A DNA stretch of 64,000 nt, from assembly GCF_000970685.1 (NCBI RefSeq), contig NZ_LAJB01000004.1, forward strand, positions 1 to 64,000, written 5' to 3'. A program made the translations under genes and the position numbers. Shown here piece by piece: positions 9,576-17,884 of the stretch; positions within the stretch are counted from its first letter, which is position 1; every line of letters begins with the position of its first letter. A model generated the notes under the pieces. That model did no database searches. It saw only the letters and a program-made list of their open reading frames with translations, and had not been told where the DNA came from. Origin of the DNA: Domibacillus indicus (GTDB taxonomy: Bacteria > Bacillota > Bacilli > Bacillales > Domibacillaceae).

Positions 9576-9583
9576 GGTATAAT
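9576..9583 (+). promoter_or_regulatory. Probable SigA promoter of topB (extended -10)
   Basis: TATAAT at 9578-9583 is preceded by TGG, an extended -10, about 34 nt before the topB start. The -35 region is weak. The rest of the 254-bp gap (9363-9616) holds short imperfect hairpins, including TGTCCTTTT repeats at 9497 and 9531, but no gene. Confidence 0.5.
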
Positions 9584-9616
9584 AAAAGGACTGTATCAGC
9601 AGGAAGGAATGGTTAA

Positions 9617-11770
9617 ATGAGCAAAACAGTTGTACTTGCAGAAAAGCCGTCTGTTGCCCGCGATATTGCCCGCGTGCTGGGATGCAGCAAAAAAGGCAAT
9701 GGATTTTTAGAAGGAAATCAATATATCGTCACCTGGGCTCTTGGCCACCTGGTTACTCATGCAGACCCGGAAGGCTATGGCGATCAATATAAAACCTGGA
9801 ATATTGCCGACCTGCCGCTTATGCCGGAAAAATTAAAAACGGTTGTTATCCGCCAGACGAGCAAGCAGTTCCACGCAGTAAAGGCCCAGCTGAACCGCAA
9901 AGACGTATCGGCTATTGTCATTGCGACAGATGCGGGGCGTGAAGGAGAGCTGGTTGCCCGCTGGATTATCGACAAAGCCCATGCGAAAAAGCCGGTTAAG
10001 CGTTTATGGATTTCATCGGTTACGGACAAAGCGATTAAAGAAGGGTTTAAAAAGCTCCGCGATGGCCGCGAATATGAAAATCTGTACCGGTCTGCTGTTG
10101 CGCGTGCTGAGGCGGATTGGCTTGTCGGCATAAACGCTACACGCGCTTTGACAACAAAATACAATGCCCAGCTTTCATGCGGGCGCGTTCAAACACCAAC
10201 GCTTGCTATTATTGCAAAGCGGGAAGAAGAAATTAAACACTTCCAGCCAAAAAGCTATTATGGCATTCAAGCATCCGCAGGCGGGATGAGGCTTTCCTGG
10301 CAGGATGCGAAAGGAAACAGCCGGACGTTTTCCAAAGAAAAACGGGATGAACTGTTAAAAGTGCTGGAAGGAGAAAAAGCGCTGATTACGGATGTGAAAA
10401 AAACAGCGAAAAAGTCATTTGCTCCCGAACTGTATGATTTAACGGAACTGCAGCGGGATGGGCATAAGCTGTTTGGCTACTCGGCCAAAGAAACATTAAA
10501 TGCGATGCAAAATTTATATGAACGCCATAAGCTTGTTACTTACCCGCGGACAGATTCCCGCCATCTGCCGCAGGATATGGTTTCTACGTTGAAAGAGCGG
10601 GTGGAAGCAGTGGATGTGCGTCCGTATGCACCGTTTGCAGCGAAAGTCCTGCGCCGCGGGATTCAGCCAGGCAAGTCTGTCGTTAATGATGCGAAAGTAA
10701 GTGACCACCATGCCATTGTGCCAACAGAACAGCCGCCCATGCTTCAAGAGCTAAGCGATAAGGAACGGAAGATTTATGACTTGATCGTCAAACGGTTTTT
10801 AGCCGTTTTGCTGCCGCCGTATGAGTATGAGCAGACAACCGTGGAAGCAAAAATCGGCGGTGAAACCTTTACGGTAAAAGGCAATGTAGTGAAATCAGCC
10901 GGATGGAAAGAAGTGTACGGCCAGGATGAAGAAGCAGAGCCGTCGCTGCCGGATGTGGAAAAAGGCCAGCTGCTGCCTGTCAGCTCAATAAAGGCAACCG
11001 AAGGAGAAACATCGCCGCCGCCGTATTTCAATGAAGGAACACTTTTATCGGCGATGGAAAACCCGGCGAAATTTATGAGTGTAGACCAGGATGTGAAGCA
11101 AACGCTGACCGCTACAGGCGGGCTCGGAACCGTAGCGACACGGGCTGATATAATCGACAAGCTGTTTAATACATTTTTAATTGAAAAGCAGGGGCAGCAT
11201 ATCCGGGTGACATCAAAAGGACGGCAGCTGCTTGACCTTGTGCCGGAAGATTTGCAGACACCGTCATTAACCGGCGACTGGGAGCAAAAGCTGGATGCAA
11301 TCGCCAGAGGAAAGCTGAAATTCGACACGTTTATGAAAGAAATTCGTTCATATGCAAAGGATATAACAAACGAAATTAAAAACAGCGATGCGAAGTTTAA
11401 GCATGATAATATTACCGGAAAGCAATGCCCGGAATGCGGCAAGTTATTGCTTGAGGTCAACGGCAAAAAGGGCAAAATGCATGTTTGCCAGGACCGTGAA
11501 TGCGGCTATCGGAAGCAGATAGCCCGGGTAACAAATGCCCGCTGTCCGAACTGCCATAAGAAAATGGAAATGCGCGGAGAAGGAGACGGCCGCCTGTTTG
11601 TTTGCAAATGCGGCTATCGGGAAAAATTATCCGCTTTTGAAAAACGAAAGCAAAAAAGCGGAAAAGGCGCTGCCAATAAGCGGGATGTAAATCAGTACTT
11701 GAAAAAACAAAATCAGGATGAACCGATCAACACAGCCCTGGCAGATGCTCTGAAGAATCTAAAATTATAA
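9617..11770 (+). CDS. topB: DNA topoisomerase III
   Basis: This 717-residue type IA topoisomerase has an N-terminal TOPRIM domain (EKPSVARDIA, then DAGREGE near residue 103), the strand-cleaving Tyr309 in TYPRTDSR, and a short C-terminal region with CxxC pairs (near residues 600-670) typical of zinc-ribbon tails. It passes single strands through a transient break and separates precatenanes or recombination intermediates. Length matches Bacillus TopB (about 727 aa). AGGAAGG precedes the ATG. It has its own promoter and terminator. Confidence 0.95.
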   Translation: MSKTVVLAEKPSVARDIARVLGCSKKGNGFLEGNQYIVTWALGHLVTHADPEGYGDQYKTWNIADLPLMPEKLKTVVIRQTSKQFHAVKAQLNRKDVSAIVIATDAGREGELVARWIIDKAHAKKPVKRLWISSVTDKAIKEGFKKLRDGREYENLYRSAVARAEADWLVGINATRALTTKYNAQLSCGRVQTPTLAIIAKREEEIKHFQPKSYYGIQASAGGMRLSWQDAKGNSRTFSKEKRDELLKVLEGEKALITDVKKTAKKSFAPELYDLTELQRDGHKLFGYSAKETLNAMQNLYERHKLVTYPRTDSRHLPQDMVSTLKERVEAVDVRPYAPFAAKVLRRGIQPGKSVVNDAKVSDHHAIVPTEQPPMLQELSDKERKIYDLIVKRFLAVLLPPYEYEQTTVEAKIGGETFTVKGNVVKSAGWKEVYGQDEEAEPSLPDVEKGQLLPVSSIKATEGETSPPPYFNEGTLLSAMENPAKFMSVDQDVKQTLTATGGLGTVATRADIIDKLFNTFLIEKQGQHIRVTSKGRQLLDLVPEDLQTPSLTGDWEQKLDAIARGKLKFDTFMKEIRSYAKDITNEIKNSDAKFKHDNITGKQCPECGKLLLEVNGKKGKMHVCQDRECGYRKQIARVTNARCPNCHKKMEMRGEGDGRLFVCKCGYREKLSAFEKRKQKSGKGAANKRDVNQYLKKQNQDEPINTALADALKNLKL

Positions 11771-11774
11771 TCAA

Positions 11775-11827
11775 AACCGTTCCCGATTATTATTGGAAAA
11801 TAATAATTGGGAACGGTTGTTTTTTTA
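11775..11827 (+). terminator. topB terminator
   Basis: A long stem pairs AACCGTTCCC...ATTATTATT with its complement around a GGAA loop, followed by T8. The T tract overlaps the probable metA -35. Confidence 0.88.
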
Positions 11828-11846
11828 TAGAAAAGGTGTCTATAAT
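11817..11846 (+). promoter_or_regulatory. Probable metA promoter
   Basis: TTGTTT (11817-11822), an 18-bp spacer and TATAAT (11841-11846). The short leader to the ATG at 11888 contains no SAM riboswitch, unlike the operon 2 kb downstream. Confidence 0.55.
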
Positions 11847-11887
11847 TATTTGACAAAGAAATATCTTGTTTTAGAGGGAGGAACATT

Positions 11888-12796
11888 ATGCCGATTAACA
11901 TACCGCATCAGCTGCCGGCACGCGAGGTTTTAGAAAAAGAAAATATTTTCGTAATGGATACGGATCGTGCCAGAATGCAGGATATCCGCCCGCTCAATAT
12001 TTTAATTTTGAACCTGATGCCGGAAAAAGAAAAAACAGAAGCTCATCTTTTGAGACTGCTTGGGAACACACCACTCCAGGTAAATGTTTCGTTTTTATAT
12101 ACAGCGACATACGAATCGAAAAATGTCAGCAAGTCACATCTTGAGCAATTTTATATTACACTCGAAGAAGCAAAAAGCCGCCGTTATGATGGCTTGATCA
12201 TTACAGGCGCCCCGATTGAATTGATGGAATTTGAGGATGTTAATTACTGGGCGGAGCTGCGGGATATTATGAGCTGGGCGAAAACCAACGTAACGTCTAC
12301 TCTTCATATTTGCTGGGGAGCGCAGGCGGCGCTTTACCATCATTACGGCATCGGAAAGTTTGAGCTTCCAAAAAAATGCTCGGGTGTTTTTAAGCATACG
12401 ATTACTGATCCGACTGTAAAGCTGCTTCGCGGTTTCGATGATGAATTTTTCGCGCCGGTTTCCCGTTATACGGATGTAAGCAAGGAAGCCATTGAAGCGC
12501 ACGAGGATTTGATGCTGCTTGCTTCTTCACCGGAAGCCGGTCCACTGCTCATGATGTCAAAAGATGCGCGGAACATTATGATTACCGGCCATCTTGAATA
12601 TGATGCGACAACATTGGCGGAGGAATATGAGAGAGACTGTGCAAAAGGCGTGGAAATTGACCTGCCTGTAAACTATTTTCCTGAAAACAATCCTGCTAAC
12701 CGTCCGCCAAACAAGTGGCGTTCACATGCGCATTTATTGTATTCCAACTGGCTCAATTACTATGTTTACCAGGAAACTCCATACGAGTGGAAATGA
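11888..12796 (+). CDS. metA: Homoserine O-acetyltransferase (MetA family)
   Basis: This 302-residue member of the MetA/HTS family activates homoserine for methionine synthesis. The nucleophile Cys142 (HICWG) and catalytic His235 and Glu237 (HLEYD) are present. Residue 111 is Glu (GAPIELMEF); in this family Glu111 marks acetyl-CoA use and Gly111 succinyl-CoA use, so the product should be O-acetylhomoserine. The ATG follows GAGGGAGG. It is monocistronic, between the topB and its own terminator. Confidence 0.95.
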   Translation: MPINIPHQLPAREVLEKENIFVMDTDRARMQDIRPLNILILNLMPEKEKTEAHLLRLLGNTPLQVNVSFLYTATYESKNVSKSHLEQFYITLEEAKSRRYDGLIITGAPIELMEFEDVNYWAELRDIMSWAKTNVTSTLHICWGAQAALYHHYGIGKFELPKKCSGVFKHTITDPTVKLLRGFDDEFFAPVSRYTDVSKEAIEAHEDLMLLASSPEAGPLLMMSKDARNIMITGHLEYDATTLAEEYERDCAKGVEIDLPVNYFPENNPANRPPNKWRSHAHLLYSNWLNYYVYQETPYEWK

Positions 12797-12806
12797 AAGG
12801 GAAAGA

Positions 12807-12834
12807 CCGTCCATGTATAATGGACGGGTTTTTT
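12807..12834 (+). terminator. metA terminator
   Basis: CCGTCCAT and ATGGACGG form a perfect stem, followed by G and T6. Confidence 0.85.
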
Positions 12835-12855
12835 ATTTCTAGAAGATTCAATTTA

Positions 12856-12986
12856 ACGGCGTGATTTTGCTGAAAAGCGGCGCGATTTTTTATGAGATGG
12901 CGCAATTCTTTCCTAATTGCGCCATTCTTCTTTAAATCGCGCCAAAGCTGGTAGAAATCACGCCGTTTTCACTTAAAATCGCGCTG
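12856..12986. repeat. Nested array of GGCGYRATTT inverted repeats
   Basis: Three direct units (12856-12867, 12879-12888, 12897-12907) each have a perfect inverted partner in mirror order (12955-12966, 12934-12943, 12915-12925), so the array folds as three stacked stems. A fourth inverted unit follows at 12975-12984. The consensus is GGCGYRATTT. No reading frame is present. The pairing is seen directly; its role is unknown. Confidence 0.65.
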
Positions 12987-12990
12987 CTCC

Positions 12991-13040
12991 AAAAAAGCTG
13001 CCCTAAAAACAGATAGACCAGACTTTCAGGACAGCTGTTA
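12991..13040 (-). terminator. Probable terminator of the mtnU-like gene
   Basis: On the minus strand AGCTGTCCT pairs with AGGGCAGCT across a loop of about 20 nt and runs into T6, shortly after the stop at 13044. Confidence 0.6.
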
Positions 13041-13043
13041 TTT

Positions 13044-13820
13044 TTAATAAAACGATGCTCTTCTATCTTCAAAAACCGGGATGCGGCTGCGGATTTCATC
13101 GATAGCTTCAAAATCCACCTCGCCAATAAGCATTTCTTCATCTTCACCGGCTTCTGCGATTATCTCACCCCATGGGCCGATAATGAGAGAATGACCGGCA
13201 AACTGGTTATCCGGGTCCGCTCCTGAACGGTTGCAGGCAACAACATAGGCCTGGTTTTCAATCGCGCGGGCAATAAGCAGTGTACGCCAGTGATCAAGCC
13301 GGGCAAGCGGCCATTCCGCCGGTACAAACAGAACGCGCGCTCCGTTTAAGACCTGCTTTCGAAACCACTCCGGAAAGCGGAGATCGTAGCAAATAAAACC
13401 GGCCATTGTTTCGCCGGCAAGCTTAAACAAACCATCGCCATCACCGTCAATTAAGTATTTTTCTTCGTTCATCAGGCGGAACAAATGCAGCTTGCTGTAT
13501 TCATGAACAATGGTGCCTTTCTTATCGGCAATGATCATCGTATTTTTAACGCCGCTGCCGGTATCATTGGCTACAGAGCCGCCAACAATATGCAGCCCGT
13601 ATTTTTGTGCCGCTTCTGATAAAAATTGTTTTGCCCGTTCAGCGCCGCGATCCGCAATCTCATCAAGCCTCGTTAAATCATAGCCGGTTGTCCAGAGCTC
13701 CGGCAGCACGGCCAGTTCACAGCCGGCTTCACTTGCCTTTTTTAAAAAGCCTGCCGCCCGTTCATAGTTTGCTTCGGGATCGCCAAATTTTATATCCATT
13801 TGCAGGCATGCTATTTTCAT
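13044..13820 (-). CDS. mtnU: Carbon-nitrogen hydrolase, MtnU/omega-amidase type
   Basis: The ATG at 13820 has GGAGATGAC upstream; a longer frame to 13913 lacks an SD and overlaps the divergent promoter. The 258-residue nitrilase-superfamily protein has the triad Glu41 (PELW), Lys110 and Cys144 (ICYDLRFPEW). The length and sequence type match Bacillus MtnU (YkrU), placed in the methionine salvage cluster and thought to hydrolyse 2-oxoglutaramate made by a glutamine-dependent transaminase. The neighbouring SAM riboswitch and metA fit a methionine role. Other mtn genes are absent here, so the name rests on family resemblance and context. Confidence 0.8.
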   Translation of the reverse strand: MKIACLQMDIKFGDPEANYERAAGFLKKASEAGCELAVLPELWTTGYDLTRLDEIADRGAERAKQFLSEAAQKYGLHIVGGSVANDTGSGVKNTMIIADKKGTIVHEYSKLHLFRLMNEEKYLIDGDGDGLFKLAGETMAGFICYDLRFPEWFRKQVLNGARVLFVPAEWPLARLDHWRTLLIARAIENQAYVVACNRSGADPDNQFAGHSLIIGPWGEIIAEAGEDEEMLIGEVDFEAIDEIRSRIPVFEDRRASFY

Positions 13821-13860
13821 GTTGTCATCTCCATACTCTTTTTCAAAAATTGTAACACGG

Positions 13861-13889
13861 TTGACAGCGAAAATGAAACGTGTCATAAT
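13861..13889 (+). promoter_or_regulatory. SigA promoter of the SAM-riboswitch transcript
   Basis: TTGACA (13861-13866), a 17-bp spacer and CATAAT (13884-13889) with an upstream TG (extended -10). The expected start near 13896 is about 27 nt before the aptamer. It overlaps the upstream region of the divergent mtnU-like gene. Confidence 0.7.
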
Positions 13890-13921
13890 CCTCTTTAACA
13901 AATAAACGGACAATTACATAT

Positions 13922-14071
13922 ATCTTATCAAGAGCAGGTGGAGGGACAAGCCCGATGATACCCGGCAACCGACCTATTTACAGGCACGGTGCTAATTCTT
14001 GCAGTGAAAGCTGAGAGATAAGAAGAGTAACAAAAACCTTTCTTCTTATTTCGTGAAGAAAGGTTTTTTTA
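13922..14071 (+). promoter_or_regulatory. SAM-I (S-box) riboswitch with terminator
   Basis: P1 pairs TCTTATC (13923-13929) with GATAAGA (14017-14023). Between them are S-box hallmarks AGAG, GGAGGGA, GATGAxxCCCGGCAACC and GGTGCTAATTC. The expression platform is a terminator at 14034-14070 whose left arm (CTTCTTATT) can pair instead with the 3' side of P1 (AGATAAGAAG) as antiterminator. High SAM should stop transcription of the downstream genes. Confidence 0.95.
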
Positions 14072-14093
14072 TTTTCTAAAAGGAGGCGCCGGC

Positions 14094-14606
14094 ATGGCCG
14101 TTACTGAAAAAACAAACAAACTATTAAAAATTGAACAAGGCAATTTATATGCCACTATACAACCAAAGCAGGGAGAACGCATCATGATTATCGGCGGCTC
14201 CGAAATACTGACAGCCCGCTGCTCAGATGCAGGTGCAGCTGTACTGCCGGCTGTTTCGTTTTCCCAGGTGAAGCAGAATGAGTTTGATGTGGTCACGGCT
14301 CCGCTGTCCGTTCACTCTTATGCAGATGGAGCACAGTGGACTGCCAAAGCATACGAAGCACTGCGGGACGGAGGCTGGTTTGTGGCTGATTTTGCGGAGG
14401 CTGATTCTCTTCCATCTACTACCGATTATCCGTATGTGGAAACACTCGCGGGTTACTGGGAGCGGCTGAAGGCGTCCGGCTTCACCACCATTCTTTTTCA
14501 GCAGCTGTCAGCAGACTCACCGAAAGAAGCTGTCCTGAACGGCTGGACGGAGCTTATGTCATCGAAATACCCGGTCACCGTCAACCGGTTTATTGCGGTA
14601 AAATAG
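14094..14606 (+). CDS. Unknown protein, degenerate class I methyltransferase-like, S-box controlled
   Basis: This 170-residue cytoplasmic protein is not a family I can name. The order of elements suggests a Rossmann-type methyltransferase core: a glycine stretch IIGGSE near residue 53 at the motif I position, FDVVTAPLSVHSY near residue 90, and a GGWFVADF strand near residue 122. Motif I is not canonical and the acidic residue expected after strand 2 is not evident, so SAM binding is doubtful. It lies directly behind the SAM riboswitch (AGGAGG before the ATG) and 69 nt before pabB. A role in SAM, methionine or one-carbon metabolism is inferred only from position. Confidence 0.65.
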   Translation: MAVTEKTNKLLKIEQGNLYATIQPKQGERIMIIGGSEILTARCSDAGAAVLPAVSFSQVKQNEFDVVTAPLSVHSYADGAQWTAKAYEALRDGGWFVADFAEADSLPSTTDYPYVETLAGYWERLKASGFTTILFQQLSADSPKEAVLNGWTELMSSKYPVTVNRFIAVK

Positions 14607-14675
14607 TCTGCCCATTTTCAAAACGGGTGCCCCCGTATTATGATGGAATCAACAACACTGAAAGGTAGGCACCCT

Positions 14676-16046
14676 GTGAATATTTTTTATCGGAAAACCA
14701 ACTATACAAAAGAACAATTTTTTCACCAATATACCGTTTTATCGGCGAATGAAACACACCATGTATTCTTAGAAAGCGGCCGTGGCGGGCGCTACAGCTT
14801 CGCAGGCATCACACCCGCAGCCACAGCGCTTTCCAATGAAGAAGGGCTTTTATTTACGCAAGATGGCGTGGAAGAACAGATCAAAGGAAATCCAATTCAT
14901 GCGCTAGTGTCTATTTTAAATAAAAGGCATATGCCGAAGCAGCCGGGACTGCCGGATTTCCAGGGTGGAGCGATTGGCTGGATCAGCTATGATTACGTTC
15001 GTTTTATTGAGGAGCTGCCGGATACAGCTGAAGACGATATGAAGCTGCCGGATGTGTGTTTTTTATTTTTTAATGAATGGGCGGCATTCGATCACGAGAC
15101 AAATGAATTATATGTTATGAAAATCGCCGAGACAGATGAAGGATTAGATGAGCTGCTCAAGCGCTGGCAGGTGCCTGTTCAAACGATTCAGCATCCGGCA
15201 GGTGCAAAAGCAGATAAAACAGATGTGTCTTTTCCGGAGGATCAATTTAAAAGCGCTGTTGAGAAAATCCGCGAATATATTGCAGCCGGCGATGTATTTC
15301 AAGTGAACCTGTCTGTCCGGCGCGCTCAGCCGCTGACGGTGCCGCCGCTTTCGGTTTATGCTGCACTGCGGGAGCTGAACCCTTCTCCGTATATGGCGTA
15401 TATCCAGACACCGGACTTTCAGGTTGTATCAGGATCACCGGAGCTTCTTATTAAAAAGAACGGACAGCGCCTTTCCACAAGACCAATTGCCGGTACGCGG
15501 TCCCGTGGAAAAGATGACACAGAGGATGAACGGCTTGCGGCAGAGCTGATCAATAATGAAAAAGAACGGGCGGAGCATGTTATGCTTGTAGATTTGGAGC
15601 GTAATGATCTCGGGCGTGTTTCCCGCTATGGTTCTGTTCATGTAGATGAATTTATGGTGATTGAAAAATATTCGCATGTTATGCATATCGTTTCAAACGT
15701 ATGCGGCGAGCTTGCGGAAGGAAAAACGAACGCAGATGTGATTGATGCTGTTTTTCCAGGTGGAACGATTACCGGTGCTCCAAAGGTACGGACCATGGAA
15801 ATTATTGAGGAGCTTGAGCCGGTTCGCCGCGGAATTTACACAGGCTCTATCGGCTGGATGAGCTACAATGGAGACATGGAACTCAATATTGTGATCCGCA
15901 CGATGCTGAGTACAAAAGGATATGGCTACGTGCAGGCTGGGGCGGGCATTGTTATTGATTCAAAGCCGGAATATGAATACAAGGAGTCGCTAAAAAAAGC
16001 GGCTGCTATGTTAAAAGCGATGGAATTGGCGGAGGAAACCCGATGA
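14676..16046 (+). CDS. pabB: Aminodeoxychorismate synthase component I
   Basis: PabB turns chorismate and ammonia into 4-amino-4-deoxychorismate for folate synthesis. The chorismate-binding domain fills the C-terminal two thirds, with PIAGTRSRG and [11 protein letters not shown] blocks near residues 270 and 370; the N-terminal domain contains [11 protein letters not shown] prefer GTG 14676 (AAAGGTAGG 6 nt upstream, N-terminus length like Bacillus PabB) over the in-frame ATG 14640, which has no SD. It overlaps pabA by ATGA, indicating translational coupling. TrpE is the alternative family member, but the pabA-pabC neighbours settle it. Confidence 0.92.
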   Translation: MNIFYRKTNYTKEQFFHQYTVLSANETHHVFLESGRGGRYSFAGITPAATALSNEEGLLFTQDGVEEQIKGNPIHALVSILNKRHMPKQPGLPDFQGGAIGWISYDYVRFIEELPDTAEDDMKLPDVCFLFFNEWAAFDHETNELYVMKIAETDEGLDELLKRWQVPVQTIQHPAGAKADKTDVSFPEDQFKSAVEKIREYIAAGDVFQVNLSVRRAQPLTVPPLSVYAALRELNPSPYMAYIQTPDFQVVSGSPELLIKKNGQRLSTRPIAGTRSRGKDDTEDERLAAELINNEKERAEHVMLVDLERNDLGRVSRYGSVHVDEFMVIEKYSHVMHIVSNVCGELAEGKTNADVIDAVFPGGTITGAPKVRTMEIIEELEPVRRGIYTGSIGWMSYNGDMELNIVIRTMLSTKGYGYVQAGAGIVIDSKPEYEYKESLKKAAAMLKAMELAEETR

Positions 16047-16633
16047 TTTTAATGATTGATAATTATGATTCATTCACATATAACCTTGTTCAATACCTTG
16101 GAGAATTAGGGGAAGAGCTGGTCGTCCGCCGGAATGATGAAGTGGCTGTTAAAGATATTGAAGCCATGCAGCCGGATTATGTTATGATCAGTCCCGGGCC
16201 CTGTACGCCAAATGAAGCCGGTATTAGTTTAGAAACAGTCGAAAAGCTGTCCGGCCGTATTCCGCTGTTTGGCGTCTGCCTGGGCCAGCAGTCAATTGCC
16301 CAGAGCTTTGGCGGCGAGGTGGTGCGCGCCGGCCGGCTGATGCATGGAAAAACGTCACCGGTTTTTCATGATGGAAGAACGATTTTTAAAGATCTGCCCA
16401 GCCCATTCCGGGCAACGCGCTATCACTCTTTAATTGTTAAAAAAGAAACGCTGCCTGACTGTTTTGAAATCTCTGCCTGGACCGAGGAGGGTGAAATTAT
16501 GGCGATCCGCCATAAAGAACTGGCAGTTGAAGCTGTGCAGTTTCATCCAGAGTCAATTATGACGGAGTACGGAAAAGAAATGCTGCAAAACTTTATGGAA
16601 ACATACAGAGGCGCGCCATGTATACGTACGTAA
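16043..16633 (+). CDS. pabA: Aminodeoxychorismate/anthranilate synthase glutamine amidotransferase
   Basis: This 196-residue class I glutamine amidotransferase supplies ammonia to PabB. The nucleophile is Cys79 in GVCLGQQ; the His-Glu pair is in VQFHPES near residue 172. In Bacillus this subunit also serves TrpE (TrpG role), which may hold here if trpG is missing from the trp operon. It starts inside the pabB stop codon and ends 16 nt into pabC. Confidence 0.93.
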   Translation: MILMIDNYDSFTYNLVQYLGELGEELVVRRNDEVAVKDIEAMQPDYVMISPGPCTPNEAGISLETVEKLSGRIPLFGVCLGQQSIAQSFGGEVVRAGRLMHGKTSPVFHDGRTIFKDLPSPFRATRYHSLIVKKETLPDCFEISAWTEEGEIMAIRHKELAVEAVQFHPESIMTEYGKEMLQNFMETYRGAPCIRT

Positions 16634-17454
16634 ACGGGCAGATCATCCCGAACGATAAAGTGCGTATTTCGCCGTTTGACCACGGCTTCTTATATGGAGT
16701 GGGCGTTTTTGAAACGTTTCGCACCTATGAGGGAAAAGCTTTTTTGCTTGATGAGCATATAAACCGCTTAAACGAAAGCCTGCAGGAGCTGAATATTGAA
16801 CTTGCGGTACCGCTCAGCGAGGCAGAATCCATTCTGGCACAATTATATAAAGCAAATGGATGGAAGAATGCTTATATTCGATTTAACGTGTCAGCCGGCG
16901 AAGGAGAAATTGGCCTGCAGACAGCATCCTACCGGAAACCGAACATGATCGTTTTTCAAAAGGAATTGCAGCCGGCCGGAGCCATGGCAGAGAAAAAAGG
17001 TGTCTGGCTTGAAACAAAACGCAACCGCCCTGAGGGAGACCGCCGGCTTAAATCCCATCATTATTTAAATAACATTTTTGGGAAACGCGAAGCGGGAAGT
17101 GATCCTTCGGTAGAAGGACTGTTCCTGACAGAAGACGGCTATGTAGCGGAAGGCGTTGTTTCCAATATATTTTGGATAAAGGAAAACACGCTGTATACGC
17201 CGTCTCTTCAAACAGGCATTTTAAACGGCATCACCCGGCAGTTTGTTATAAGCATTGCTTTAAAAGCAGGCCTGCGTGCAGAAGAGGGGCTTTATCCGGC
17301 AGGTGATCTTGAAAAGGCGGAAGAAGTATTTGTCACAAATTCGATTCAAGAAATTGTCCCGCTTCGGCTGGTCGGAAAAACCGCTTTTCCCGGCAGAGAA
17401 GGCAAAGTGGTGCAGCAGTTATTTACACATTATCGAGGAGCTGTTCGTCTGTGA
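16618..17454 (+). CDS. pabC: 4-amino-4-deoxychorismate lyase
   Basis: This 278-residue PLP fold-type IV enzyme splits aminodeoxychorismate into p-aminobenzoate and pyruvate. The PLP lysine is probably Lys145 (RRLKSHHYL), and VSNIFW plus a Thr-Asn-Ser near residue 240 fit the cofactor pocket. It overlaps pabA by 16 nt. In many Bacilli pabC is followed by sul-folB-folK; here a convergent stress gene follows instead and its coding end overlaps pabC by 32 nt. Branched-chain or D-amino-acid transaminases share the fold, but the operon supports PabC. Confidence 0.9.
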   Translation: MYTYVNGQIIPNDKVRISPFDHGFLYGVGVFETFRTYEGKAFLLDEHINRLNESLQELNIELAVPLSEAESILAQLYKANGWKNAYIRFNVSAGEGEIGLQTASYRKPNMIVFQKELQPAGAMAEKKGVWLETKRNRPEGDRRLKSHHYLNNIFGKREAGSDPSVEGLFLTEDGYVAEGVVSNIFWIKENTLYTPSLQTGILNGITRQFVISIALKAGLRAEEGLYPAGDLEKAEEVFVTNSIQEIVPLRLVGKTAFPGREGKVVQQLFTHYRGAVRL

Positions 17455-17758
17455 CAAGCAGCACTTTTTCTTTGGCAATTTCTTTATGATATTTTTCCGC
17501 CTCTGTTTCTGGCAGGCCAAAATCCACAAGTGCGTCCTTGACCGGCTTCTCACGTGTGAAAATAGATTTTACTTTTTCTTTTACAGAGGGGCCGGCCGTT
17601 TCGACATTTGCTTCCGTCCGTCTTTGAATCGTTAAAAAAACATCGGCATCTTTGGTGATGGCCGTCATTTTAGACGGATCATACCCCGCCACTTTTAAAT
17701 CCTCGATTTTCCGGATAACATCAATTTCTCCATCAAACAATCCAAGAACATATTTCAT
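17423..17758 (-). CDS. YflT-type general stress protein (GSP17M domain)
   Basis: The ATG at 17758 follows GGGAGG; the longer frame upstream is not used. The 111-residue protein matches the YflT/general stress protein 17M family: a small alpha/beta N-terminal part and charged helices ending in a KVLLVTDEQ strand. Its function is unknown; in Bacillus the family belongs to the SigB regulon. Its last 32 nt overlap the end of pabC on the other strand. Confidence 0.8.
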   Translation of the reverse strand: MKYVLGLFDGEIDVIRKIEDLKVAGYDPSKMTAITKDADVFLTIQRRTEANVETAGPSVKEKVKSIFTREKPVKDALVDFGLPETEAEKYHKEIAKEKVLLVTDEQLLDNV

Positions 17759-17793
17759 CGCTGATCCTCCCGGCCGATTTTTTTTACTGTTCT

Positions 17794-17819
17794 TTTCCCT
17801 CTGTAATCTGTTCAAAAAC
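17794..17819 (-). promoter_or_regulatory. Possible SigB promoter of the YflT-type gene
   Basis: On the minus strand GTTTTT, 14 nt, GGGAAA, against the SigB consensus GTTTAA-N12-15-GGGTAT. Position and gene family fit; the match is imperfect. Confidence 0.4.
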
Positions 17820-17884
17820 CTCGTAGATAATCCTTGCTGCTTATCGATATAATAGAAAGCAAAGGAAGAAGAGGGGGGCAATCC

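Noticed and set aside
10774-11475. Long minus-strand frame (233 codons) opposite topB
   Set aside because: Antisense shadow; the plus strand encodes an intact, full-length topoisomerase.
11847-11888. S-box before metA
   Set aside because: The leader is too short and has none of the conserved S-box blocks.
12856-12986. CRISPR array
   Set aside because: Units are about 10 bp, in both orientations, with no regular spacers and no cas genes.
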